Of a stretch of DNA of 64,000 nt, positions 25,986-35,655 are shown in pieces. The translations under genes and the position numbers were made by a program. Below the pieces are notes generated by a model. That model ran no database searches. It was not told the DNA's origin and saw only the letters and a list, made by a program, of their open reading frames with translations. Source of the stretch: Nocardioides ganghwensis. Its GTDB lineage: Bacteria; Actinomycetota; Actinomycetes; Propionibacteriales; Nocardioidaceae. The stretch is from NCBI RefSeq assembly GCF_014779655.1, contig NZ_JACXYX010000005.1, positions 186,001 through 250,000 of the forward strand, read 5' to 3'. The first letter of the stretch is position 1. The number at the start of each line of letters is the position of its first letter.

Positions 25986-26981
25986 TCAGGACCGGTAGAC
26001 GATCACCTTGTCGCCGATCAGGACCCGGTCGAACAGCCACGCCACCGCCGGGCGGTCGCGCACGTTGACGCAGCCGTGCGACGCCCCGTCGTAGCCGTTG
26101 GCGGCGAAGTCGGGGGAGTAGTGCACGGCCTGCCCGCCGGAGAAGAACATGGCGAACGGCATCGGGGTGTCGTAGAGGCTGGAGACGTGGTCGCGCGACT
26201 TGCGGAAGACCGCGAAGGCGCCCTCGCGGGTGGGCAGCTCGTCGGAGCCGAAGCGCACCTCGACGGTCTTGAGCACGACGCCGTCGACCACCCAGCGCAG
26301 TGACCGCGAGGTCTTGTCCACGCACATCGCCCGACCCGTCGTGCACCGCGGGTCCAGCGCGGGGCCGCTCGCGACGATGTTGAAGAGCTCGGCGCGGGTC
26401 GGCGTGCGCGTCATCTGCTGGAGGCGGGTGAGCGTACGGCGGTCGACCTGCCCGGTGACCGGGATGCGCCGCTTGGCCTGGAAGCCCTCGACGGCCGCGA
26501 CGGTCGAGCGGGCGTAGCGGCCGGTGACGCGGCCGTCGTACCAGCGGACCTGCTTGAGGCGCGCCTGGACGTGGCGGACCCGCAGGCCGGTGTCACCGCG
26601 CTGGAGCAGGGGCCGACCGGGTGTGTAGACGTTGTGCAGCGCCTCGGTGGTCGGCTCGGTCGTGATCGCGGTGATCTTGAGCCAGGTGCGCTCGTCGACG
26701 ACGCCGTCGGCGCGCCAGCCGCGACGACGCTGGAAGGTCGCGACGCCGGCCCGGGTCTCGCGGTCGAAGCGGCTGGTGACGACCTCGGAGTGCAGGTCGA
26801 GCTGGTGCAGGCGGCTCTGGAGCTCGCGCACCCGCCAGCCCGTGTCGCCGATCCGCATCGGGGTGAAGTCGGCGCGTGCCGCGCCGGCGGCGGTGGTCGT
26901 GCCGACCGCAGCGAGGCCGGTCAGGGTGACGAGCAGGACGAGCAGCGGCGCGACGAGGCGCTGCGCGGGACGGTGCGGCAT
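25986..26981 (-). CDS. L,D-transpeptidase with two peptidoglycan-binding repeats
   Basis: A 331-residue exported YkuD-family enzyme that forms 3-3 peptidoglycan cross-links or anchors proteins to the wall. It has a signal peptide (about 1-36, VAPLLVLLVTLTGLAAVGTT). Two PG_binding_1 domains follow (about 42-100 and 125-185, each with GDTGxRVRxLQ-like starts). The catalytic domain has H302 and C304 in SHGCVNVRD. The start at 26981 has an excellent ribosome site (GGGGAGGA); an upstream ATG at 27020 lacks one. It faces the ANL-like gene and is divergent from menG. A beta-lactam/carbapenem-sensitive Cys enzyme is expected from the family. Confidence 0.93.
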   Translation of the reverse strand: MPHRPAQRLVAPLLVLLVTLTGLAAVGTTTAAGAARADFTPMRIGDTGWRVRELQSRLHQLDLHSEVVTSRFDRETRAGVATFQRRRGWRADGVVDERTWLKITAITTEPTTEALHNVYTPGRPLLQRGDTGLRVRHVQARLKQVRWYDGRVTGRYARSTVAAVEGFQAKRRIPVTGQVDRRTLTRLQQMTRTPTRAELFNIVASGPALDPRCTTGRAMCVDKTSRSLRWVVDGVVLKTVEVRFGSDELPTREGAFAVFRKSRDHVSSLYDTPMPFAMFFSGGQAVHYSPDFAANGYDGASHGCVNVRDRPAVAWLFDRVLIGDKVIVYRS

Positions 26982-27045
26982 GTGGTTCCTCCCCCGGGAA
27001 GCCGACGACGGGTCGATCATAGGGACGCCGTACGACGCCCCCGCG

Positions 27046-27076
27046 TTGCACGTGCCGTGGATCGGACGCCTACGCT
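27046..27076 (+). promoter_or_regulatory. menG promoter (TTGCAC ... TACGCT)
   Basis: A -35-like TTGCAC (27046-27051) and a -10 TACGCT (27071-27076) are separated by 19 bases. The -10 ends six bases before the GTG, so the transcript should be leaderless. Confidence 0.5.
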
Positions 27077-27082
27077 CACGAC

Positions 27083-27772
27083 GTGGCCCGCGCTGACCTG
27101 GACAAGCAACCGACCGACGTTCGTCGCATGTTCGACACCGTGGCCAGGCGCTACGACCTGACCAACGACCTGATGACGGCCGGCATCCAGCGCAGCTGGC
27201 GACGCTCCATGGTCGAGGCAGTCGCCCCGCGTCCCGGCGACCTGGTGCTCGACCTCGCCGCCGGCACCGGTTGCTCGAGCGAGCCGTTCTTCGAGCGCGG
27301 CGCCACCGCCGTGCCGTGCGACTTCTCCGTCGGGATGCTCCAGCAGGGCAAGAAGGACCGGCCGGCGCTGCCCTTCGTGGCCGGCGACGGCACGCGGCTC
27401 CCGTTCCTGGACGACACCTTCGACGCGGTCACCATCTCCTACGGCCTGCGCAACTTCGTCGACCCGGTCGCCGGGCTCAAGGAGATGCTCCGGGTCACCC
27501 GGCCGGGCGGCCGCCTGGTGGTGTGCGAGTTCAGCACACCCACCAACGGCGCCCTCCGCACCGTCTACATGGACGGCTTCATGCGCGCGCTGCCCGCGAT
27601 CGCCTCGCTGACCGCCAGCGCCGCGGACGCGTACGTCTACCTCGCCGAGTCGATCCGCGCCTGGCCCGACCAGGCCGGGCTCGCCGACCTGGTCGCCGAG
27701 GCGGGCTGGCAGCGGCCCGAGTGGCGCGACCTCACCGGCGGCATCGTCGCCCTGCACCGCGCCACCGCCTGA
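27083..27772 (+). CDS. menG: Demethylmenaquinone methyltransferase
   Basis: MenG (UbiE family) methylates demethylmenaquinone with S-adenosylmethionine as the final ring step of menaquinone synthesis. The 229-residue protein starts with the family motif [20 protein letters not shown]. Its SAM loop is VLDLAAGTG (55-63), and it carries [23 protein letters not shown] and the VVCEFSTP segment. The GTG is set by TACGCT 6 bases before it. It is followed by a palindrome and the nuo promoter. In many actinobacteria a geranylgeranyl reductase gene lies between menG and nuoA; here there is none. Confidence 0.95.
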   Translation: MARADLDKQPTDVRRMFDTVARRYDLTNDLMTAGIQRSWRRSMVEAVAPRPGDLVLDLAAGTGCSSEPFFERGATAVPCDFSVGMLQQGKKDRPALPFVAGDGTRLPFLDDTFDAVTISYGLRNFVDPVAGLKEMLRVTRPGGRLVVCEFSTPTNGALRTVYMDGFMRALPAIASLTASAADAYVYLAESIRAWPDQAGLADLVAEAGWQRPEWRDLTGGIVALHRATA

Positions 27773-27796
27773 CGGGCCCGGCGCACGCGACGGCCC

Positions 27797-27824
27797 ATTT
27801 AGGGCACGGTCCCGTCACCTAAAT
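27797..27824. promoter_or_regulatory. 28-base near-perfect palindrome between menG and nuoA
   Basis: Outer arms ATTTAGG (27797-27803) and CCTAAAT (27818-27824) enclose inner arms ACGG and CCGT, with only the GC/CA positions unpaired. It stands out because A/T-rich arms are rare here. It follows the menG stop by 24 bases and lies about 50 bases before the nuo -35, so it could be a repressor operator for nuo or a hairpin ending menG. No T-run follows. Confidence 0.6.
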
Positions 27825-27875
27825 CCGCAGGTCAGGGCCGCAAACGGGGCCGATCGGCTGGTCCGGACCCCCGCG

Positions 27876-27904
27876 TGACGTACGTGACATCCGAGTCCTA
27901 GACT
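27876..27904 (+). promoter_or_regulatory. nuo operon promoter
   Basis: TGACGT (27876-27881), a 17-base spacer, and TAGACT (27899-27904) form a good vegetative promoter. A start near 27911 would leave a leader of about 70 bases before nuoA, which has a normal ribosome site (AAGGGAA). It therefore differs from the leaderless genes nearby. Confidence 0.55.
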
Positions 27905-27980
27905 GTGGCACGCGCCACTCGTGAAGCCATTCACAAAGTCACATTCTCGGTGACGGCGCAGGTCCACCGGAAGGGAATCG

Positions 27981-28340
27981 ATGGAGCTCTACACGCCGGT
28001 CCTCGCCCTGGCGCTGCTCGCGACGGGTTTTGCGGTCTTCTCCGTGGTCGTCAGCGCCTTCACCGGGCCCAAGCGCTACAACCGGGCCAAGCTCGACTCC
28101 TACGAGTGCGGCATCGAGCCGACTCCGCAGCCGATCGGCGGCGGCAGGATCCCGGTGAAGTACTTCATCACCGCGATGCTCTTCATCATCTTCGACATCG
28201 AGATCATCTTCCTCTACCCGTGGGCCGTCCACTTCGACCAGATGGCCCTGTTCGGCCTGATCGAGATGGTCCTCTTCATCGGCACGGTCTTCGTCGCCTA
28301 CGCATACGTTTGGCGACGCGGCGGACTGGATTGGGACTGA
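27981..28340 (+). CDS. nuoA: NADH-quinone oxidoreductase subunit A
   Basis: First gene of the complex I operon. The 119-residue protein has three membrane helices (about 5-28, 62-82 and 92-112). The conserved loop with the family Cys appears as YECGIEP (about 41-47), and RIPVKYFITAMLFIIFDIEIIF is the typical second helix. It belongs to the quinone-binding Q-module/membrane interface. AAGGGAA upstream of ATG 27981 is the ribosome site. A 132-base gap separates it from nuoB, the only large gap between nuoA and nuoK. Confidence 0.97.
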   Translation: MELYTPVLALALLATGFAVFSVVVSAFTGPKRYNRAKLDSYECGIEPTPQPIGGGRIPVKYFITAMLFIIFDIEIIFLYPWAVHFDQMALFGLIEMVLFIGTVFVAYAYVWRRGGLDWD

Positions 28341-28472
28341 GGCCCGTGATGCACGCACATTGCCCGCGTTGTCGTCGGTCGACGACCGCTCCGCTGCGCT
28401 CCGCTGAAGGTCGCCTTCCCTCCTCCGCCTTGGCACTGCACGCGCCTCACGACCCTCAGAGGGAGATCTGAC
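28341..28472. other. 132-base non-coding gap between nuoA and nuoB
   Basis: No reading frame of note. It contains a small dyad GTCGTC...GACGAC (near 28371) and a CGCTCCGCTGCGCTCCG run typical of dispersed actinobacterial intergenic sequence, then the nuoB ribosome site GAGGGAGA. It could be a processing or attenuation site, because the other nuo genes overlap or nearly touch. Confidence 0.5.
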
Positions 28473-29027
28473 ATGGGACTGGAAGAGAAGCTGCCGTCCG
28501 GTGTCCTGCTGACGACCGTCGAGGGCGTCGCGGGCTACATGCGCAAGGCGTCGTTCTGGCCGGCCACCTTCGGCCTGGCCTGCTGCGCCATCGAGATGAT
28601 GACCACCGGCGGCCCCAAGTACGACCTCGCCCGCTACGGCATGGAGGTCTTCCGGGCGAGCCCGCGCCAGGCCGACCTGATGATCGTCGCCGGTCGCGTC
28701 AGCCAGAAGATGGCCCCGGTCCTGCGCCAGATCTACGACCAGATGCCCGAGCCCAAGTGGGTGCTCGCCATGGGCGTGTGCGCCTCGTCGGGCGGCATGT
28801 TCAACAACTACGCCGTCGTCCAGGGAGTCGACCACGTCGTTCCCGTCGACATGTACCTCCCCGGCTGCCCGCCGCGTCCGGAGATGCTCATCGACGCGAT
28901 CCTCAAGCTGCACGACCAGGTCCAGCAGACCAAGCTGGGCGTCAACCGCCGCAACGAGATCGCCGAGCTCGAGACGGCCGCGCTGCGCGCCCTGCCCACC
29001 TCGGAGATGAAGGGCCTGCTGCGGTGA
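28473..29027 (+). CDS. nuoB: NADH-quinone oxidoreductase subunit B (N2 cluster)
   Basis: A 184-residue peripheral-arm subunit that carries the terminal [4Fe-4S] cluster N2, which passes electrons to menaquinone. The four ligands are the tandem C37-C38 (LACCAIEMM), C103 (GVCASSGG) and C132 (PGCPPRPE). The N-terminal [10 protein letters not shown] and the [10 protein letters not shown] segments are typical. The ATG has GAGGGAGA upstream. The stop overlaps the nuoC GTG by three bases. Confidence 0.98.
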   Translation: MGLEEKLPSGVLLTTVEGVAGYMRKASFWPATFGLACCAIEMMTTGGPKYDLARYGMEVFRASPRQADLMIVAGRVSQKMAPVLRQIYDQMPEPKWVLAMGVCASSGGMFNNYAVVQGVDHVVPVDMYLPGCPPRPEMLIDAILKLHDQVQQTKLGVNRRNEIAELETAALRALPTSEMKGLLR

Positions 29028-29899
29028 CCGACAAGCCTGACGAGAAGCACGACGAGAAGCACGACGAGAAGGTGGCCGGCAAGGCCGAGGGCGAGACGGA
29101 CGACAAGACCGACGCCAACGAGAGCGCCCGGCCCGCCGAGGAGCGCAACCTCGAGGCGGCCAAGGCCGAGACCGGCACCGGCAGCGGTGTCGAGCAGCCG
29201 GCCCCCGAGAAGTCCCCGGAGAACGTCCCTGCCCCGACCGGCGAGGTGCGCTCCGTCGGGGCCCGCCACGGCATGTTCGGCGTCAGCGGCACCGGTGACA
29301 CCTCCGGCTACGGCGGCCTGGTCGCCGCCAAGGTGTTCCCGGCCCCGTCCCAGAAGCCCTACGGCGGCTGGTTCGACGAGGTCGCCGGCGCCCTCGAGGC
29401 ACGCCTGGAGGCCACCGAGCTCACCGCGGCCATCGAGAGCGTCGTGGTGCACCGCGGCGAGATCACCTTCCACGTACGCCGCGAGGACCTGCCGTTCGTG
29501 GCGCAGATGCTGCGCGACGACGAGGCGCTGCGCTTCGAGTTCTGCTCCGGCGTCAGCGGGGTCCACTACCCCGAGGACACCGGGCGCGAGCTGCACGCCG
29601 TCTACCACCTGACGTCGATGACCCACAACCGCCGCATCCGGGTCGAGGTCACCGCGCCGGACAGCGACCCGCACGTGCCGAGCCTGGTGAGCATCTACCC
29701 CACCCTCGACTGGCACGAGCGCGAGACGTACGACATGTTCGGGCTGGTCTTCGACGGCCACCCCGCTCTCACCCGGGTGCTCATGCCGGACGACTGGCCG
29801 GGCCACCCGCAGCGCAAGGACTACCCCCTCGGCGGCATCCCCGTCGAGTACAAGGGCGGCTCCATCCCTCCGCCGGACCAGCGAAGGTCGTACAACTGA
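29024..29899 (+). CDS. nuoC: NADH-quinone oxidoreductase subunit C with long acidic N-terminal extension
   Basis: A 291-residue NuoC (30 kDa-type subunit) of the Q module. The conserved part begins near residue 80 ([20 protein letters not shown]) and ends with the signature [17 protein letters not shown] and LPxDD-like [18 protein letters not shown]. Residues 1-75 are an unusual Lys/Glu/Asp-rich, Ala-containing, disordered-looking extension, beginning with three DEKH-type repeats. The GTG at 29024 overlaps the nuoB stop; no other start fits better. The extension would sit on the outside of the peripheral arm. Confidence 0.95.
   Translation: MTDKPDEKHDEKHDEKVAGKAEGETDDKTDANESARPAEERNLEAAKAETGTGSGVEQPAPEKSPENVPAPTGEVRSVGARHGMFGVSGTGDTSGYGGLVAAKVFPAPSQKPYGGWFDEVAGALEARLEATELTAAIESVVVHRGEITFHVRREDLPFVAQMLRDDEALRFEFCSGVSGVHYPEDTGRELHAVYHLTSMTHNRRIRVEVTAPDSDPHVPSLVSIYPTLDWHERETYDMFGLVFDGHPALTRVLMPDDWPGHPQRKDYPLGGIPVEYKGGSIPPPDQRRSYN
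29039..29071 (+). repeat. 12-base tandem repeat in the nuoC 5' end
   Basis: GACGAGAAGCAC occurs twice and is followed by a partial third copy. It encodes DEKH repeats in the acidic extension of NuoC. Confidence 0.85.
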
Positions 29900-31239
29900 T
29901 GACTACAGAGCAGGACTTCTACTCCGCGCCCGGCGAGACCAGCCAGGGCCGAGTCTTCACCGTCACCGGCCAGGACTGGGACTCGATCACGCAGAGCATC
30001 GGCGAGTCCGCCGAGGAGCGCGTGGTGGTCAACATGGGTCCGCAGCACCCGTCCACCCACGGCGTGCTCCGGCTCATCCTCGAGCTCGAGGGCGAGACGG
30101 TCACCGAGGCCCGGTGCGGCATCGGCTACCTCCACACCGGCATCGAGAAGAACATGGAGTACCGCTCCTGGGTCCAGGGCACCACGTTCTGCACCCGGAT
30201 GGACTACCTCTCGCCGTTCTACAACGAGGCGACCTACGTCCTGGGCGTGGAGCGCCTGCTCGACATCGAGGACGACATCCCGGAGAAGGCGCAGGTCATG
30301 CGCGTGCTCCTGATGGAGCTCAACCGCATCTCCTCCCACCTGGTCGCGGTCGCGACCGGCGGCATGGAGATCGGCGCGCTGACGGTCATGACGATCGGCT
30401 TCCGCGAGCGCGAGCTGGTGCTCGACCTGTTCGAGCTGATCACCGGCCTCCGGATGAACCACGCGTTCTTCCGTCCCGGCGGCGTCGCCCAGGACCTCCC
30501 GCCCGGTGCCCTCGACGAGATCCGCGACTTCATCGCCCTGATGAAGAAGCGCCTGCCCGAGTACGCCGCGCTCTGCAACGCCAACCCGATCTTCAAGGGC
30601 CGTCTCGAGGGCGTGGGCCACCTCGACCTCGCCGGCTGCCTGGCCCTCGGCATCACCGGCCCGGTCCTGCGCTCCACCGGCTACGCCTGGGACCTGCGCA
30701 AGACGCAGCCCTACTGCGGCTACGAGGACTACGACTTCGAGGTCCAGACCTGGGACACGGCCGACTCCTACGGCCGCTTCCGCATCCGCCTCAACGAGAT
30801 GTGGGAGTCGCTCAAGATCGTCGAGCAGTGCGCCGACCGCCTCGCCGGCCTCGAGGGCGCGCCGGTCATGGTGGCGGACAAGAAGATCGCGTGGCCCAGC
30901 CAGCTCGCCATCGGCAGCGACGGCATGGGCAACAGCCTCGACCACATCCGCCACATCATGGGCGAGTCGATGGAGGCACTGATCCACCACTTCAAGCTGG
31001 TCACCGAGGGCTTCCGGGTCCCCGCGGGCCAGGCCTACGTCCCGATCGAGTCGCCCCGCGGCGAGCTGGGCGCCCATGTCGTCTCCGACGGCGGTACGCG
31101 TCCCTTCCGCGCGCACTTCCGCGACCCGTCCTTCACCAACCTGCAGGCCACGAGCGTGATGAGCGAGGGCGGCATGGTCGCCGACGTCATCGTCGCGATC
31201 GCCAGCATCGACCCCGTGATGGGAGGCGTCGACCGATGA
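29899..31239 (+). CDS. nuoD: NADH-quinone oxidoreductase subunit D
   Basis: A 446-residue 49 kDa-type subunit forming the quinone pocket with NuoB. Key segments are [16 protein letters not shown] (about 44-59) with the quinone-site His, [12 protein letters not shown], the [16 protein letters not shown] stretch, GVAQDLP and the C-terminal VMGGVDR. The ATG overlaps the nuoC stop by one base, and the 3' end overlaps nuoE by four. The segment [15 protein letters not shown] shows an intact Q-module core. Confidence 0.98.
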   Translation: MTTEQDFYSAPGETSQGRVFTVTGQDWDSITQSIGESAEERVVVNMGPQHPSTHGVLRLILELEGETVTEARCGIGYLHTGIEKNMEYRSWVQGTTFCTRMDYLSPFYNEATYVLGVERLLDIEDDIPEKAQVMRVLLMELNRISSHLVAVATGGMEIGALTVMTIGFRERELVLDLFELITGLRMNHAFFRPGGVAQDLPPGALDEIRDFIALMKKRLPEYAALCNANPIFKGRLEGVGHLDLAGCLALGITGPVLRSTGYAWDLRKTQPYCGYEDYDFEVQTWDTADSYGRFRIRLNEMWESLKIVEQCADRLAGLEGAPVMVADKKIAWPSQLAIGSDGMGNSLDHIRHIMGESMEALIHHFKLVTEGFRVPAGQAYVPIESPRGELGAHVVSDGGTRPFRAHFRDPSFTNLQATSVMSEGGMVADVIVAIASIDPVMGGVDR

Positions 31240-31898
31240 GCCTGGACCAGAAGACCCGGGACGAGCTGCGCGAGATCGCGGCCCGCTACCCCGAGGCCCG
31301 CTCCGGCCTGCTCCCGATGCTGCACCTCGTGCAGTCGGTCGAGGGCCGGGTCACCCCCGAGGGCATCGAGGCGTGCGCCGAGGTGCTCGGCATCAGCGCC
31401 GCCGAGGTCAACGGCGTGGCGACGTTCTACACGATGTACAAGCGCAAGCCGGTCGGCGACTACCACGTCGGCGTCTGCACCAACACGCTGTGCGCGGTCA
31501 TGGGCGGCGACCTGATCTTCGAGCGCCTCAAGGACCACCTCGAGGTCGGCAACGACGAGACCACCGAGGACGGCACGATCACGCTCGAGCACATCGAGTG
31601 CAACGCGGCGTGCGACTACGCCCCGGTGATGATGGTCAACTGGGAGTTCATGGACAACCAGACGCCGGAGTCGGCCGTGCAGGTCGTCGACGACCTCCGC
31701 GCCGGCAACGAGGTCCACTCCACCCGCGGGCCCCGGCTGTGCACGTGGCGCGAGGCCGAGCGCGTGCTCGCCGGCTTCCCCGACGACCGCGCCGACGAGG
31801 GCCCGGCCGCCGGGCCCGCCTCGCTCGCCGGCCTGAGGATCGCCCGCGAGAAGGGCTGGACGGCTCCGGCCGGGGAGAGCAAGGGGGAGAGCAAGTGA
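31236..31898 (+). CDS. nuoE: NADH-quinone oxidoreductase subunit E (24 kDa type, [2Fe-2S] N1a)
   Basis: A 220-residue thioredoxin-fold subunit of the NADH module. The [2Fe-2S] ligands are C81, C86, C122 and C126 (VGVCTNTLC and [10 protein letters not shown]). The N-terminal helical part ends with [10 protein letters not shown]-terminal extension of about 50 residues contains [14 protein letters not shown] and ends in a Glu/Lys/Ser repeat (GESKGESK). The extension is longer than in Escherichia coli NuoE. The ATG overlaps nuoD; the stop overlaps the nuoF GTG. Confidence 0.97.
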   Translation: MSLDQKTRDELREIAARYPEARSGLLPMLHLVQSVEGRVTPEGIEACAEVLGISAAEVNGVATFYTMYKRKPVGDYHVGVCTNTLCAVMGGDLIFERLKDHLEVGNDETTEDGTITLEHIECNAACDYAPVMMVNWEFMDNQTPESAVQVVDDLRAGNEVHSTRGPRLCTWREAERVLAGFPDDRADEGPAAGPASLAGLRIAREKGWTAPAGESKGESK

Positions 31899-33220
31899 CC
31901 GACACGTTGACTCCGGTCCTCACCGACAACTGGGACGCCGAGCGCGCCTGGACGCTCGCCTCGTACGAGGAGCGCGGTGGCTACGCCGCCCTCGACAAGG
32001 CGTTCGCGATGGCGCCCGACGACGTCATCGCCGCCGTCAAGGAGTCCGGCCTGCGTGGCCGCGGCGGCGCGGGCTTCCCCACCGGCATGAAGTGGGGCTT
32101 CATCCCGCAGGACAACCCCAAGCCGAAGTACCTCGTCGTCAACGCCGACGAGTCGGAGCCGGGCACCTGCAAGGACATCCCGCTCATGATGGCCAGCCCG
32201 CACACGCTGGTCGAGGGCGTCATCGTCAGCTCCTACGCGATCCGTGCCAACACCGCGTTCATCTACGTCCGCGGCGAGGTCCTCCACGTGATCCGCCGCC
32301 TCCAGCGCGCGGTGCAGGAGGCCTACCTGGCCGGTCACCTCGGCAAGAACATCCACGGCTCCGGCTACGACCTCGACCTGATCGTCCACGCCGGCGCGGG
32401 CGCCTACATCTGCGGTGAGGAGACGGCGCTGCTCGAGGGCCTCGAGGGCCGTCGCGGCCAGCCCCGCCTGCGCCCGCCGTTCCCGGCGGTCGCCGGCCTC
32501 TACGCCAGCCCGACCGTCATCAACAACGTCGAGTCCATCGCCTCGGTGCCGAGCATCATCGTCAACGGCCCGGCCTGGTTCGCCGGCATGGGCACCGAGA
32601 AGTCCAACGGCTTCGGCATCTTCAGCCTCTCGGGCCACGTCGCCAACCCCGGCCAGTACGAGGCCCCGCTCGGCATCACGCTGCGCGAGCTCATCGACCT
32701 CGCCGGCGGCATGCGCGAGGGCCACGAGCTGAAGTTCTGGACGCCCGGCGGGTCGAGCACCCCGCTCCTGACGCCCGAGCACCTCGACGTGCCGCTCGAC
32801 TTCGAGGCGGTCGGCGCGGCCGGCTCGATGCTCGGCACGCGGGCGCTGCAGCTCTTCGACGAGACCACCTGCGTGGTCCGTGCGGTGCTGCGCTGGACCG
32901 AGTTCTACAAGCACGAGTCCTGCGGCAAGTGCACGCCGTGCCGCGAGGGCACGTGGTGGCTCACGCAGACGCTGGCCCGGCTGGAGAAGGGGCAGGGGAG
33001 CGAGGCCGACCTCGACCTGCTGCTCGACCAGTGCGACAACATCCTGGGCCGTTCGTTCTGCGCGCTCGGCGACGGCGCCACCAGCCCGATCTCGAGCTCG
33101 ATCCAGTACTTCCGCGACGAGTACCTCGCGCACCTCACCCACGGGGGCTGCCCGTTCGACCCGGCCGCCTCGACCACCTTCCCCTCGCTGTCCGACACTG
33201 CGGCTGGAGCCACTGCATGA
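31895..33220 (+). CDS. nuoF: NADH-quinone oxidoreductase subunit F (FMN, NADH and N3 cluster)
   Basis: A 441-residue flavoprotein that oxidises NADH. The NADH/FMN loop is [10 protein letters not shown] (55-64), and the FMN region is [20 protein letters not shown]. The N3 [4Fe-4S] ligands are C343, C346 and C349 (ESCGKCTPC) with C389 (RSFCALGD). The GTG overlaps the nuoE stop by three bases, and the 3' end overlaps nuoG by four. It forms the dehydrogenase module with NuoE and NuoG. Confidence 0.98.
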   Translation: MTDTLTPVLTDNWDAERAWTLASYEERGGYAALDKAFAMAPDDVIAAVKESGLRGRGGAGFPTGMKWGFIPQDNPKPKYLVVNADESEPGTCKDIPLMMASPHTLVEGVIVSSYAIRANTAFIYVRGEVLHVIRRLQRAVQEAYLAGHLGKNIHGSGYDLDLIVHAGAGAYICGEETALLEGLEGRRGQPRLRPPFPAVAGLYASPTVINNVESIASVPSIIVNGPAWFAGMGTEKSNGFGIFSLSGHVANPGQYEAPLGITLRELIDLAGGMREGHELKFWTPGGSSTPLLTPEHLDVPLDFEAVGAAGSMLGTRALQLFDETTCVVRAVLRWTEFYKHESCGKCTPCREGTWWLTQTLARLEKGQGSEADLDLLLDQCDNILGRSFCALGDGATSPISSSIQYFRDEYLAHLTHGGCPFDPAASTTFPSLSDTAAGATA

Positions 33221-35655
33221 CGACCACCCCTGCGCGTACGGAGGTCGAGACGGTCACCCTGACCATCGACGGCGTCCAGGTGAGCGTCCCCAAGGACACC
33301 CTGGTGATCCGCGCCGCCGAGCAGGTCGGCGTCCAGATCCCGCGCTTCTGCGACCACCCGCTGCTCGACCCGGTCGGCGCCTGCCGCCAGTGCCTGGTCG
33401 ACATCCCCGACGCCGGCAACGGCCGCGGCTTCCCCAAGCCGCAGGCCTCCTGCACGTTGCCGGTGGCCGAGGGCATGGTCGTCAACACCCAGGCGACCAG
33501 CGAGGTGGCCGACAAGGCCCAGCAGGGCGTGATGGAGTTCCTGCTGATCAACCACCCGCTCGACTGCCCGGTCTGCGACAAGGGCGGCGAGTGCCCCCTC
33601 CAGAACCAGGCGATGAGCAACGGCCGCGGCGAGAGCCGCTTCGCCGGGTCCGGTGGCGTCAAGCGCACCTTCCCCAAGCCGATCAACATCTCCGCGCAGG
33701 TCCTGCTCGACCGCGAGCGGTGCGTGCTGTGCGCGCGCTGCACCCGCTTCTCCGAGCAGATCGCGGGCGACCCGTTCATCGCCCTCGCCGAGCGCGGTGC
33801 GCTCCAGCAGGTCGCGATCTACGAGCGCGAGCCCTACGAGAGCTACTTCTCCGGCAACGCCATCCAGATCTGCCCGGTCGGTGCGCTCACCTCGGCCGAC
33901 TACCGCTTCCGCTCGCGCCCGTTCGACCTCGTCTCGACGCCGGGCGTGGCCGAGCACGACTCCTGCGGCGCCGCGATCCGCATCGACCACCGGCGCGGCA
34001 AGGTCATGCGCCGCCTCGCCGGCAACGACCCCGAGGTCAACGAGGAGTGGATCAGCGACAAGGACCGCTTCGCCTTCCGCTACACCCAGGTCGAGGACCG
34101 CATCACCTACCCGCAGATCCGCGAGGACGGTGAGCTCCGGCCCGCGTCGTGGCCCGAGGCCTTCGCCGTCGCCGCCCGCGGTCTCCGCGACGCCGGTGCC
34201 GCCGCGGTCCTCACCGGTGGCCGCCTGACCGCCGAGGACGCCTACGCCTACGCGAAGTTCGCCCGCGTCGCCCTCGACACCAACGACGTCGACTTCCGCG
34301 CGCGTCCGCACACCGCCGAGGAGGCCAGCTTCCTGGCCTCGCACGTCGCGCTGTCCGGTGACGTGACCTACTCCGACCTCGAGGCCGCTCCGGTCGTCGT
34401 GCTCCTCGGCCTCGAGCCCGAGGACGAGGCCGCCACGATCTTCCTGCGGCTGCGCAAGGCCGCCAAGCGCGGTCGTACGCAGGTCGTCTCCGTCGCGCCC
34501 TACACCTCGCGCGGCCTGGCCAAGATGAAGGGCCGGCTCGTGCCCACCGCCCCGGGCGCCGAGGTCGAGGCCATCGGCTCGCTCCGGGACGCCGAGCACG
34601 GGATCACGAGTGACGCGATCATCCTCGTCGGCGAGCGCCTGGCCCAGACCCACGGAGCGCTCAGCGCGGCCGCGGACCTCGCGGCCGGCACCGGTGCGCG
34701 CCTGGCGTGGGTGCCCCGTCGCGCGGGTGACCGCGGTGCGGTCGAGGCCGGCGCGCTACCCACCCTGCTGCCCGGTGGACGTCCCGTCGGCGAGGCCTCG
34801 GCCCGCGTCGACGTGGCTGCCGCGTGGGGTGTGGGGTCGCTGCCCGCCAAGCCGGGTCGTGACGGCAACGCCATCGTCGCGGCCCTCGCCAAGGGTGACC
34901 TCGGCGGCGTGGTCGTCGGCGGCGTGGACCCCGACGACACCGCCGACCCGGCCGCCTTCCGAGCCGCCCTCGACGCTGCCGGCTTCGTGGTCAGCCTGGA
35001 GCTGCGCGAGACCGACGTGACCCGCGTGGCCGACGTCGTGCTCCCGGTCGCCCCGGTGACCGACAAGGCCGGCACGTTCGTGACCTGGGACGGTCGCCCG
35101 CGCTCCTTCGACGCCGTCTTCACCAACCCCTCCTCGCTGCCCGACCTGCGGGTCCTCGCCGGCATCGCCGACGAGCTGGCCGCGCTGGGGACGGGCCGCT
35201 CGCTCGGCTTCCGTACGGTCGCCGAGGTGCGCGCGGAGATGCAGGCGCTCGGCCCGTGGGACGGTGCCCGCCCCGCCCTCGACGCCGGCAAGGCCCCCAA
35301 GCCCCCCAAGGGCCCGCGCAAGGGCGACACGCCCCTCGTGCTCGCGACGTGGAAGCAGCTGGTCGACCTGGGCTCGATGCAGGACGGCGAGGAGCACCTG
35401 CGGGCCACCGCCCGTACGCCCGTCGCCCGCGTCAGCCGCGCGACCTACGAGTCGGCACTCGGCATGCTCGAGGCCCAGCCGGCCGGCGAGCAGCTCGTCA
35501 CCGTCACCGGTGACCGCGGCAGCGTGACGCTGCCGGTCGTGGTCGCCGACCTGCCCGACGGCGTGGTCTGGGTCCCGGCCCGGTCCTTCGGTCGCGGGGT
35601 CCTCGCCGAGCTGGCCTCGCCCGGCAGCCCGGTCACCCTGAAGGGAGCCTCCTGA
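33217..35655 (+). CDS. nuoG: NADH-quinone oxidoreductase subunit G (75 kDa type)
   Basis: An 812-residue Fe-S subunit. The N-terminal [2Fe-2S] ligands are C45, C56, C59 and C79. The His-Cys3 [4Fe-4S] (N5) uses H113, C117, C120 and C126, and the N4 cluster uses C169, C172, C175 and C219. The remainder (about 240-812) is a molybdopterin-oxidoreductase-like domain without obvious cofactor residues. At the position of the optional N7 cluster motif only one Cys remains ([10 protein letters not shown]), so N7 is probably absent. The ATG overlaps nuoF, and the stop overlaps nuoH (TGATG). Confidence 0.97.
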   Translation: MTTTPARTEVETVTLTIDGVQVSVPKDTLVIRAAEQVGVQIPRFCDHPLLDPVGACRQCLVDIPDAGNGRGFPKPQASCTLPVAEGMVVNTQATSEVADKAQQGVMEFLLINHPLDCPVCDKGGECPLQNQAMSNGRGESRFAGSGGVKRTFPKPINISAQVLLDRERCVLCARCTRFSEQIAGDPFIALAERGALQQVAIYEREPYESYFSGNAIQICPVGALTSADYRFRSRPFDLVSTPGVAEHDSCGAAIRIDHRRGKVMRRLAGNDPEVNEEWISDKDRFAFRYTQVEDRITYPQIREDGELRPASWPEAFAVAARGLRDAGAAAVLTGGRLTAEDAYAYAKFARVALDTNDVDFRARPHTAEEASFLASHVALSGDVTYSDLEAAPVVVLLGLEPEDEAATIFLRLRKAAKRGRTQVVSVAPYTSRGLAKMKGRLVPTAPGAEVEAIGSLRDAEHGITSDAIILVGERLAQTHGALSAAADLAAGTGARLAWVPRRAGDRGAVEAGALPTLLPGGRPVGEASARVDVAAAWGVGSLPAKPGRDGNAIVAALAKGDLGGVVVGGVDPDDTADPAAFRAALDAAGFVVSLELRETDVTRVADVVLPVAPVTDKAGTFVTWDGRPRSFDAVFTNPSSLPDLRVLAGIADELAALGTGRSLGFRTVAEVRAEMQALGPWDGARPALDAGKAPKPPKGPRKGDTPLVLATWKQLVDLGSMQDGEEHLRATARTPVARVSRATYESALGMLEAQPAGEQLVTVTGDRGSVTLPVVVADLPDGVVWVPARSFGRGVLAELASPGSPVTLKGAS

